A stretch of 64,000 nucleotides of DNA from Antedon mediterranea (Eukaryota > Echinodermata > Crinoidea > Comatulida > Antedonidae), in assembly GCF_964355755.1 (NCBI RefSeq), contig NC_092671.1:9683001-9747000 (forward strand). Direction: 5' to 3'. Shown here in pieces: positions 22,401 to 32,700 of the stretch. The notes below the pieces were generated by a model, which saw only the letters and a program-made list of their open reading frames with translations, was not told the origin of the DNA and did no database searches. Within the stretch, counting starts at the first letter, position 1. Each line of letters opens with the position of its first letter. The translations under genes were made by a program, and so were the position numbers.

Positions 22401-25400
22401 CTATCAAAGTCACTACAAATTGCCATCTGTTTGTAAAGTTGAGGAGACTGAGCAAGAAAGGCTTTTGTCTTGAAATATGAAACCTGGAAGACGTTTGCAC
22501 CACCTTCACTTGCAGCTGTACATAAAAAAAAAGAAATAATACTGTATCAACTTTTTTTATGACACAAAATCATTACTGGAAATATTCATAAAAAATATGT
22601 TATTATGTACCATTGAACAAATACATGACAAAAGATAACAGGGAAGTAAATTATTTTTATACCTAATCTCATATTAAACTTAGATAGTGTTGCTGCATTG
22701 ACTGGAATATAAATCAGTGACATGATTTGAACCAAGACCTTGGGATGCAAACATGTCAACAACTAAGACACAGTACCAACTCTTAAATCAATTATTACAG
22801 TAGATCAAATATTGTAGTATAGTAGTAAATAAAATAAAATTACATTTAATAATTAAGACAAATTAATTTATTGTTGAAATAAAAACTAAGTTAATAAACC
22901 ACCTGATATAATCTTTTGTGTATGTAAAAGTTAATGAATCACCTGATATAATTTTTGGTGTATGTATTTCAGTAAAACCCTCTGCTCTCAATGCTTCCCT
23001 AAATAGTTCACAAACACCGCCCTCTATTCGAAATATAGCCTGGTTAGTTGTCGTCTGAAAAAAGAATTCATACATTTAAATAATGTTTTTTGCAAACAAA
23101 CATGATTATTACATTTTTAAAAAAGGGATAAGGGATTTAAATTCATACGATACAATAAAATTAATCTATTATGCGAGATTGAAACTGAAAATTGACTAAT
23201 TCTGTTTATTTGTCATGATGTAACAAAAACATTTTGTATAATGAAAATAAACTGATCTCTTAAATTAAACTGTTTGTGGTGTTGTGTAAAACTTATTATT
23301 ACTATATATTATTTGTATTAATTTGAATTAATATGTCATTAATTTCATGTTGATTTAAGAAACTTTTGGTACTTTAGGTTATTATCATTACTTTCACACT
23401 ACTATCATTAATATTACATTTTTATTAATATTATTATATATTTTGTAGTTAGCATTATTTTTAGTAAATTTTGTTTGTAGAACACACCTTCATGTCGAAG
23501 TGTGCCACCGTTAGAAAAGTGTATGTTCAATAAATTATTATTATAATTAGCTAACCCTAAGATCAATGATTCTGTTGTCCAATCGTGTGTCCTGATTAAC
23601 AGTTGGTCCTTGGTTACCATCCTCATCCTCCGTCACCGGTCTGGATGCATCATCAATTTGTAATGGTAGTCTAGGCTCAGCAGCACTTATAACAAACATC
23701 TATAAATAAAGTAGAACGTGATAATTAGCCAAATTAGTAGACTTCCCTAATCAACTGCAATAGACGTTCTGAACCTACTGTATACTGATATACATGTACA
23801 GAAGGGCTAGAAACCTTTTCTATCCACTAGCAAATCTTTGCTAGTTGTACACAATCTAACAAAATGAGCAAACTAACAAGGAAAAAATATGTGAGTGATA
23901 TTCCCAGATATGGTAGTGATACGACATCATCATGTCCATATATGGACACATCACATATTTTGTCACATCAAGTTTGATAGAAACCAACTGGTTTTTTACC
24001 TGTTTGACATGAAGCTCTACATCTTGTTGAGTACATCCTTCAACCGCTTGTCCCACTTTAAGGACAGTGCCTTCAATGTCCACAATTGACTCTTTAGTAA
24101 CACTAAGAAAAACGATTTACAAAAGTTAACAAATTTGTTTTATACTCTTGTCTGTGTATAATATAAGTATTTAAAGATGTTGTGCCTCCCAAAAATATGA
24201 AAAATGAAGATTAATAAATTTACATTTTTTCAGGTAAAGAATTTGTTTTTATCCAGTTTTTGGTCAAAGTGAATAACTATTATGTGACATTATATCTTTA
24301 AATAAATGTTTCTATTAATCAAATATCCACCACAAATTTAAGTTTTAATTAATGTTTATATTATGAATAATAATAGTATCTTACGTTGCAGCAAATTTAA
24401 CCATTCCTTTACTGACGATTTCACTAACTGCTACCAGCCCCTGTATAGTAAACTGTTGCTGACGAAGGACAATAAAACATTGTTTACCTGTTTAAAAAAA
24501 AAAAAAAATTAATTGAACCAATACCAATAAATAAAAGCACTCAGAAACTGAGTGAAGTACTTGGCAAAATATTGTAAAAGAGGTTGCATGTTGATGTTTT
24601 GGCCCATACAGATTGTTCTTTTTTATTTGTGAAGTTATCAATGAACCAATTTTCTTCAATTTCAATAGGCAAGTTCTGTATGTATATACCTATTAACACT
24701 GAAATATCCAGAATAATAACTGTAGGCGCTATCGTGCTAACAAACAAAGCAAGCACTAAATGACTTAATACTTGGAAAAATAAAATTTTGCTGAGTATTA
24801 AGTCATTTAATGCTATTAACAAGAGAATTAATTGTATAAAGATTGTAAAAATATATACCAATTTATGTGGTTCTTTATAATATGCAGTAGGATATTATTT
24901 TTTTACAAATTTGATTTTGATACGGCAGCCATGTTGAGGACTCCCTGTCCTTTTTACATTATTTTGCTGCCACCTAGTTGACCATCTAGTTAGTATAATA
25001 TAAATGGTATTATATACCATAAGAATTAAATTAAACTACCTTTACTACGACTTGTATGTAACCTTGCACGTAGCCATACCGTCTCACCATCCTTTTCTAC
25101 TCCTAGAGTTTGAAGCTTTATGAGAGTGCGGTCTACAGTTAAAACAAGATAAGAAAAACTTATAAAAATATACATACAGTAGAAAAAACTTGGTAAGGCT
25201 AGAACGAAACATTATCAACTTCATTGCATAACTTTAAATATCATAATACAGTACAGTATGTGATGTCAAATGCCAAGAATGAAGTTTACTGACCTGGGAC
25301 ATTCTGAGACTGAATGAGAGGTGCGACACCATAACGATCTTTTGCAAAATCATCCACTTCTGTTGCCTCCACCTCAGCTGCCTAACACAATAAATAACAA

Positions 25401-26130
25401 ACCGAAAAGGGTGAAATTATACCACATTTAAACAAAAAATCAAAAATCAAAAATACTGGTCTCACAATCAATAGCTTTTTGTCAAATTAAACACACTCAG
25501 GACAGGGCTACACTGGAAAGAAATAAAATAATTATGGCACCAAATAAAAAATCAATCAGATACTAGGACTATCTACAAACCTGTTTTGCTGCCTTTTCAG
25601 CTTTCTTTGCAGCCTTTTCTGCTTCTTTTTGCTGCTTTTTCAATGCTTTTTTAGACATTGGTTGACCATCAGGCCTGAAATAAAACAATATGGAAAGAAT
25701 TACAAACATAAAATAAGATACAGTAGGCCATTTAAAGCATTCAGAAGAACCACATTATGGTGAAACTTTCAGGACAGAATTATTAGGGGTTGGTAGTAGT
25801 GAAGACATAGGCCTATTTCATTTTTTGTTTTAACAAAAATATTTTACAGTATTTACTGTATGTAGCAAGTCCATGTTTGTCAGGCACAGCCTGAACTGAG
25901 TAATATATAAGCAGATCTAGCTAGCCTCCGTCTAGCCTAGCAGCTAGTTAGTACTAGAGAGAGGCCTACTACTACTAAGCCTATCCCTCCCCAGATAGGC
26001 TAAACTAAGCCTGTCTGGGCTGGGTCTAGCCTACCCTTACTCACTCACACACAGTCTGGGTAGGCCTACTTACAATACTATCATAGAATAATGCTCACCC
26101 CAGTGGCATATCGCCTTGATCGGCAGACAT
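19414..26130 (-). CDS. DARS1: Aspartyl-tRNA synthetase, cytoplasmic
   Basis: Charges tRNA-Asp with aspartate, a class IIb enzyme. Fourteen coding exons on the minus strand: 26130-26099, 25674-25581, 25381-25294, 25132-25040, 24487-24385, 24102-24000, 23699-23556, 23054-22943, 22515-22381, 21929-21838, 20973-20771, 20278-20155, 19793-19682 and 19577-19414. All introns are GT-AG and the frame is continuous for 532 aa (human enzyme 501). Order: lysine/alanine-rich N-terminal extension (about 18-42), OB-fold anticodon domain, then the catalytic domain with INxDTRLDNR-like text, the motif-2 region [15 protein letters not shown], the spacer [10 protein letters not shown], and motif 3 [13 protein letters not shown] near the C-terminus ending KRLTP. 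The N-terminal basic extension is the animal cytosolic form, which binds tRNA or joins the multisynthetase complex, so this is not the mitochondrial enzyme. The gene is intact. Confidence 0.96.
19829..20096. mobile_element. Foldback element (MITE family 4) in DARS1 intron 12
   Basis: Ends are AAGGCTGTGTTTCCACAGCC and, inverted, GGCTGCTGAAACAAAGCCT, giving a ~24-bp imperfect terminal inverted repeat. The interior is rich in TTATCGGTTAATT words that also face each other. Confidence 0.75.
21277..21545. repeat. 29-bp minisatellite, 8 copies, in DARS1 intron 10
   Basis: Unit built from TTTTACCCCTTGGTGTC plus CTACTGTTTGTA or AAACTGTTTGTA. The first four units carry CCTACTG and the next four CAAACTG. 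Two short TTTTACCCATTTTATCATA units follow. Confidence 0.95.
22890..22969. repeat. 40-bp tandem duplication spanning the DARS1 exon 8 donor
   Basis: 22890-22929 and 22930-22969 are two near-identical 40-bp copies (each with CACCTGATATAAT). The second copy contains the last 27 coding bases of exon 8 and its donor. The first lies in the intron and carries a duplicate donor. Confidence 0.85.
24172..24300. mobile_element. Internally deleted MITE family 3 copy in DARS1 intron 5
   Basis: Begins TTAAAGATGTTGTGCCTCCC and ends ATTATGTGACATTATATCTTTA. The middle of the element is missing compared with the 34-kb copy. Confidence 0.7.
24752..24814. repeat. 21-bp hairpin in DARS1 intron 4
   Basis: Arms AGCACTAAATGACTTAATAC(T) and AGTATTAAGTCATTTAATGC(T) pair with one mismatch across a 21-nt loop. 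Confidence 0.9.
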
Positions 26131-26461
26131 GTTTTTTATAGAAAGTTGAGTGGCCGAATGTGTGGAACAAAATGAAATAAATGATGCAATATGCAGCAAA
26201 TGTGGGCCAGGCCTACAGTTAGTCCAGCTAGACGAAGCAGACACGTTGAAGAACAACAGCAAGAGGCCCTTTAAAAAGACAGGAGCCCTCAACGACCGAA
26301 TTGCCGGTACAGTTTTCTGAAAGTGTACAAATGTTTTTAAAATATTACATAAAATAAATTTAAAAACGTATCTAAACAACAATGAAATAAATATAATAAT
26401 GTTATACAACTTTATTAAAAAAAAAAATATGTGACAGGAATGCTAAAGAAAAAAAATCACC

Positions 26462-26534
26462 TGGCCGATATGGGGCTCGAACCCATGACATTCGCGTTAT
26501 TAGCACGACGCTCTGCCGACTGAGCTAACCGGCC
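26462..26534 (-). tRNA. tRNA-Ile (anticodon AAU)
   Basis: A 73-nt cloverleaf on the minus strand. Acceptor GGCCGGT/ATCGGCC (one G-U), D arm GCTC/GAGC, anticodon arm TCGTG-CTAATAA-CGCGA giving AAU, T arm ATGGG-TTCGAGC-CCCAT, discriminator A. The A box GCTCAGTCGGCAGAGC and B box GGGTTCGAGCC are good Pol III promoters. A run of eight T follows on the minus strand (26456-26449 in plus coordinates), a proper Pol III terminator. It lies 331 bp upstream of the DARS1 start codon on the same strand, so it probably bounds that promoter. Confidence 0.93.
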
Positions 26535-27698
26535 TTGGCATGCTGAAAGCCATTACAAATGATACTTTACACTTTACTCTCTGTATATTCTTTTCTCGCC
26601 AGCTATTTTAAAGTTGTCAAAATCATAGTTGTTTCAAGCGGATAGTGAAAATGTAGAATGTATCAAATATTGTGTCATCAAACACCTGTACAGCAGAAAA
26701 CCAGACTATATGTTACATTTTTGGTCCAGACTTTGGTCCGAGGGCGCTAGACCCACGTGTAAGAACATTAATTTTTCAAAACGTATAGAGGGCGCTAAAC
26801 AACCTTTTGATATATTATTTTTCAACAGAATATCAAATATTTAAGATTTTTTTTTACATTACACCACTGTGTGGATCTAAACCACTCCACACCCACAACC
26901 AACCCTTGCCCAGTTCCCTGCCTCATCTATTATTAGTAGACTATATACATCTGTAATGTCTACTGGTTAATATCCTAGATAAGACCGTCTTTTTTATGAT
27001 GGATTCGCAAACATTTAGCGGTGCAGCACATTCACGATATTTAAAAACCCAAAGATAAATATATCTCAGATATGAACAGATGTTATTATTAGTTTTGCTG
27101 GTAGATACTTAACTGACATATCAGTGGTTATGGCGACCGTATTGAGCACCTGCAGCAGGTCGATTTAGAGGTATGTAAAAGTATAAACTCCAAGAGCTGT
27201 AGTGATCACTAGTTGGGGACCCCAATATACACCTACCCGATATAGATTTAAAATCACAATCAGTGAGGCATTCTTATAAATAATATTGTTGTCCTATTTA
27301 CTGTTTCTTTATTTAGGTTCACTCCACCACTCTTTAGAACATCAGGCATTACCTACACCAGGTAACATTCCTATTAGAGTCGTGGTGTTTTGTTGGTTGT
27401 GTCTTTCCATATTTACTTGTGTCTACAAGACAAAACTGTATTATTAACATGTTTCATAATTTATCTATCAATATGAGATATTTTGTAGAATCTTCCTTTT
27501 CAGTAAAATTATATATATAATTAAATCATCTTTAAATAAATACCTTTTCCTACATTACGGTATTATTGTGCACATATGCCACTAGTTTAGAACCATTTTA
27601 TGGATGAGAGACTAATCGTGACACTTTCTTTGTCAACCTTTGCGCTGAAGCCCACACCCGCTAATTATTAACGTACAATAATCACCTCTTCTTCAGGT
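26535..27698. other. Intergenic region and probable leader exons of the phospholipase gene
   Basis: No coding exon is supported. A plausible small untranslated exon is 27317-27361 (acceptor TTTATTTAG, donor GGTAACA). A possible first exon ends at 27170 before GTATGTAA; it holds a 12-codon upstream open frame from 27130. These are guesses from splice consensus. Confidence 0.35.
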
Positions 27699-29055
27699 AT
27701 GTCTAGTACTGTGGACAGAGATTCAGCACTATCGATGAGACACTTATTAATGTTCATTATCTCAGTGGGATCGTGCTTATCTGAAGAGAGCAGCAATCCT
27801 CTCGTTGATTGTCCGGTATTGAGATATGCAGACGGCTGCAGTGTCCCTAAACATTTACCAGCACCGTATAAAGACACATTTCAACCAGCGTGCAACCGTC
27901 ACGATTTGTGTTACAAATGCGTAAGTTGACGTTAAAATGTTTAAATAGTACTTGCATCGGTTAGCCAGTGTGGTCCCGGTCCAAGTCCTCTGTTTCTACA
28001 TTCCCAATATGGTATAAGCCCGTACAGCAAGAACAGTGAATTACGGTATGCCTAATATACAGTATTTCAAATGCTAGTAAAAGATGGTACCGTAGGCCTA
28101 TAATCACACTGTGATTTTTCAAATTTCATAAATAACGGCACACTTTTTTTTCTCAGTCCCTGACATGATCCATGCATCGTGTTCAGTTCAAACAATTATA
28201 CGGTTGCAGAGTCATATTTATTATACGGTTGTACGTGTACACAACGTAACGCAAGGACGCAAACGCAACGCAAGCGTTTTAACCAATAACAAGCGAAGTT
28301 ATAGACAGTTAGCAATCACAAGCGAATAAGCCACCGCTTGTGATTAGTCAATTCACTTGCGTTGCGTTACGTCCTCGTGTTGCGTCACCAGTGGGAACCA
28401 CGCTTAAGCTTGGTTCCCACTAGAACGTAACGCAACGACGTAGACGCAACGCAAGCGTTATAACCAATGACAAGCGAAGTTATAGACAGTTAGCAATCAC
28501 AAGCGAATAAGCCACCGCTTGTGATTGGTCAATTCACTTGCGTTACGTCCTTGTGTTGCGTCGCTAGTGGGAACCACGCTTAATTCGCCATGTTGGCCTA
28601 CACATATCCTATAGTTAAAAGTATAATTTCAACCTTTTTTAAAGGGTCAACAATACGGATGGGATAGGCAAATATGCGACAAGGAATTCTACCTGGATAT
28701 GCAGAAGTTCTGTGACGATACCACCCTACCAACTATCTGCCATTTAAACGCAGCCATATACTACGAAGCAGTGAAGCTTCTTGGCGGATCATCCTACTCT
28801 AGCCTATCTCCTGAACTCTGCCAGAATCCATGCGTAATTCCCTACGCAAAACCCGTATCATTCGTCTCTCACTCTGTGGTTGAACACCGGGTAGATGCAG
28901 TTCTCCAAAAGTGGGAATTGAATAAAAATCACGTGCATAAACTAACGATGAGTTTTCGTAATGTAACCAATCAAACAGAAACACCGAGTGACGTAGCTTC
29001 ACGGGTTTTAACAGACATACTGACGAACAAGCGACTGAAATCTGTAGACGTGTAA
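27699..29055 (+). CDS. Secreted phospholipase A2, conodipine/prokaryotic-type
   Basis: Predicted to release the sn-2 fatty acid from phospholipids in a calcium- and His/Asp-dependent way, outside the cell. Two coding exons, 27699-27920 and 28645-29055, joined in phase 0, give 210 aa. The second Met (27735) starts a clear signal peptide (MRHLLMFIISVGSCLS), so translation may begin there; the first Met directly follows a splice acceptor and has a better -3 base. The catalytic motif spans the intron: ACNRHDLCYKC / GQQYGWDRQICDKEFY, with the His-Asp pair and the following Cys pattern of the Phospholip_A2_3 family, which includes conodipines and bacterial and fungal enzymes. A disulfide-rich C-terminal half follows. 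Without expression data it may be digestive, immune or a venom-like component; nothing in the sequence decides. Confidence 0.82.
28222..28583. mobile_element. Two MITE family 1 copies in tandem, in the phospholipase intron
   Basis: Copy 2 (28404-28583) is complete: TTAA, then GCTTGGTTCCCACTAG, ending CTAGTGGGAACCACGC, then TTAA. Copy 1 (about 28222-28407) has the same interior and right end but lacks the outer 16 bp at left; the two share the central TTAA. The interior contains two inverted CAATCACAAGCG / CGCTTGTGATTG segments with CCAAT boxes. Confidence 0.9.
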
Positions 29056-29738
29056 ACAATAGTAAACGATATACCCATATTTATTTTTATTTATTTTGCC
29101 CATAAGCTGTTTACATTCCTATAAATCCAAAAAGACAAGCATCTGAGCTAGAGAGTACAACAATTAAATTAACCAATACAAAATATGCCGAAATATTAAG
29201 TTCTAAATGTAACAATTACTATCCACAATAAAATTTTAACTGGTAAATTATTGAAAAAACTGATACAGTACCGTAATTTAATATTTATCCACTATAATCG
29301 GTCTTTATACGACAAAAATTGAAGGCTATAGCATCGATGGTGTCAAAATAATAGTATATTCAATAAACTAAGATACATTATTAGTGAAGTTTTGTTATTT
29401 CTTTACTACTAATTCAAATTTCGGAAAACATGGTGCCAACAAAAACACACATTACACACCAGAGTCAAACTAAACCCGGAGCAGCAGGCTAATTTTATAA
29501 TAAGCCCACAATTCCTATTTCTGCGTGTGTCAAATTGTTCATAGAAAGATTTTCTTTTGTTTCAAACTATTTTTCGGATGAGTAGGTACGGTAACATTAC
29601 TGGATGATCATTCCATGGAGTGATAACCATTGTCTAATCTAGCGTTAATCGATATTGGTAAATCTGTACCTCTATTGTATTATATCGATTACCAACCAGG
29701 GGTATAGGGAACAGGCTACGTAGACTACATCAAAACAA
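29056..29738. other. Intergenic region
   Basis: Phospholipase 3' untranslated region (candidate AATAAA near 29227) and the SV2-like promoter. Nothing else is recognised. Confidence 0.4.
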
Positions 29739-32700
29739 ATGGAATTAAATATGGATAACTCTGGGTTTCCATCTGAAAGCCAAACTCCTCGTCGAGTCAC
29801 GTTTTCGCGTAACGAAGAAGTTGTCAAGCAAGATAACGTACTGTTTGACATTACGGATCCCCAGCCGAGACCCTCTGACGTTTCATACGTAACCGTTAGC
29901 TTAAGTGACAACGAAGGCCCATCTCCCCACAACGATGGAGGAACCCGTGTCATCAACACAAAGAACGCTGTTCCCGGTGGACATCATGTGGATACGACGG
30001 TAGAAAAATCTGCCCAGCTCTCAAGCGTATATGAAAGCTTCCTTTCGAGGGTGGGATTTGGAAAGTTCCATCTTGTTTTACTGGTTGTTGTTGGATTGTG
30101 TTTGTTTTATTGTGGGTTATGGATGGTAGTAGTCGGATACTATGTACCTGATATTGTGAGAGATCTGTGCCTAACGGAAAATGACACTGGGTGGCTACGT
30201 AAGTAATAATAATTATCATTTTATACAGTAAGTAACTCAACAGAAATTGAAATATAAATGTATTTCTTTTATAATTAGTCTTAAAAGTTCAAGGAATAGT
30301 GATGAATTATAGGATTGTAGACCTACAGTACTCATGTGATTGATTATGTACACTAAAACGATTAGCTTAATGATATAAATATCTAAATACTCCATGGTTA
30401 AGACATGATATAATAACATTGGCCTATTCCTGCAATACTACTAAGAAAGCATTTAATGGACCAAATGTTAAAAAAATAACGTATGTAGAATCACTCATTT
30501 AGTACACCCCTTCAGGAGACACCATGGACGTATAGTACTAAAGTCCATGGAGGCACTCATTTTAAGGAACTATGTTATAATGCAATTTCATAATATAGAG
30601 GGTAGGATAAGTTTCAACAAATTAATAGTTTATTTTATACCTCATCTATAATTCTATTATTTATATAGGTGGGAGTATATTTGTGGGACCTCTGACATCA
30701 GCGATTGTGTGGGGATGTGCATCCGATTTGTCTGGACGCAAGCCCATACTGGTTACATCTTTGGTTGTTGCCGGTATTTTTGGTCTTCTAAGCTCGGTTG
30801 TCGAATCTTACGGTGCTATGGTGTTCTCGTTAGTACTATGTGGAATCGGGTAAGTTTAGTACGAAAACTCGTATACAGAATGGCAATCATGTTGATGATT
30901 ATTATGAAGATAATTGCATTAAAATCTGTATTAATGGACGCCTTCGGGACCTAACAAATATTTTGAATGGATGGGTTGATTCCTTATACATTATTTTGCT
31001 TTTCATACGTTTAAGTATTCCATTAATTGGAGTGAAAGTGTCCTGAATAAGGTGTGTCTCGAAGATGGTCCTACCAGGGAAGAGTTAAATTAAGAGTTAA
31101 TTTAATTCTTCCCTGCTCCTACTGTATAATTATTAACAAATCTTCTGTCCCAATTAATGGGATACTTAAGGATGATACATACAATAATGTGGTAATGTTA
31201 ATGTGGTTTAGAATAATATTAATTTCTTGTATGTATATTGTAATGATGTAACAAAATGAATAAGAATCGTTTCTATTTACTTACTTACTTTACTTACAGA
31301 CTTGGCGGTGTTATTCCAGTTTCTATTGTCTACTATTATGAATTCCTGCCAAAGAGTTTTCGTCTCAGACATTCTGTGGTACCAGTTATCTTTATTGTGT
31401 TGGGCAGTTTATTTGTTCCACTAATAACTACTGGGTTAGCGTCATACGAAGTCAGTACGTATTGATATGTAGGATTAATAAAGAAGAAATCCATTTCTTT
31501 TTATATATTGCATGACTATTATATTGTTTAAAGGTTTGCATGGCAAAATAAAAAAGTTGATATAAAGATTGCGGTGCACCACGTATATTAGTTCTGAAAA
31601 GAACTATCGAGTTTCTCGACGTTTCGATCAATATGCTTTGATCGTCCTCTCTCAATGAAATTAATATTTTGATATGGAATTTAAATTCAAAATAGGACTG
31701 TGCTGGAAATCACTTTCGTGCACGGCTCATCCGAGATTTTTTTGTAAACAAAAAAAAAACAACGCCGCATTAAGTAGGCCTATACAAAGGTGACTTTTGT
31801 ACTGTTTTTGTCTTTCTTACAGCAATTCACTATTACGATAACAAGCCATTCGAAGCCTGGAGGATTTCTCTGATTCTGTTTTCTCTTATGTGTGTCTGTC
31901 TGGCTGGTGTTGTTTTCTTTGTCTTACCAGAAAGCCCAAGGATTCTAATACAGGTTAGAAACCAGACAGACACTTATATTTACAGGGGATAGATGAGTAT
32001 CCAAGCTAGAAATGAATTGGCCTAATTTTGCTTTGTTTTAAAGGCTGTTCCTTTTTAAGCGAGTCCTTCCGAAGAATCTCTGGGTGACCTATGATTTATC
32101 TTTTTCAAATATTGCAGTAAAATCTTACACTACTATAGTAATATCGAATTGATTGACCTCCAAACCAAATCCTACACACAACGCACCACAAAGGTCTCCT
32201 TTTTATAATTAAATAGGACAATTTCTGAATTTATTTATATTAAAAGCAAATAAATAAATAATATTATTGCTGTATTTACAGGGCGGTATGTGGATGGAGT
32301 GTGTCGATATATTGGCGAAAATTCATAAATGGCACAAAGGAAAAACAGGCAATGACCTATTTAGACAAGAGGTATTAACAAGACGAACACATTTTGTTTG
32401 TCGTCATTGATATTATGAAGTGAAGTATCATAGGAATAATTGGTAATACAGCATCTCATTTATATCACATGTGGAGCCTGTATCGTGTTAGATTAAGGGT
32501 TGGGTTACTACTATATACATGGGTAACACATGTGATGTTGTATTACCAATATTCCTATGATACTTTGGAAATAGATACAGTACAGAGAATCGGCTGATAA
32601 TCCGCACCATTCAATTCGACGTTTATAGCAGACGTCGAGCGCTGCGATTGGTTTTCAGTTTACCGCCGCCACTGGCTTAACATTCACTTTTATTATAGCA

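Noticed and set aside
24541-24861. 106-codon hydrophobic minus-strand frame resembling a membrane protein
   Set aside because: It lies in a DARS1 intron, is AT-driven (Ile/Leu/Phe codons), and runs through the hairpin at 24752-24814.
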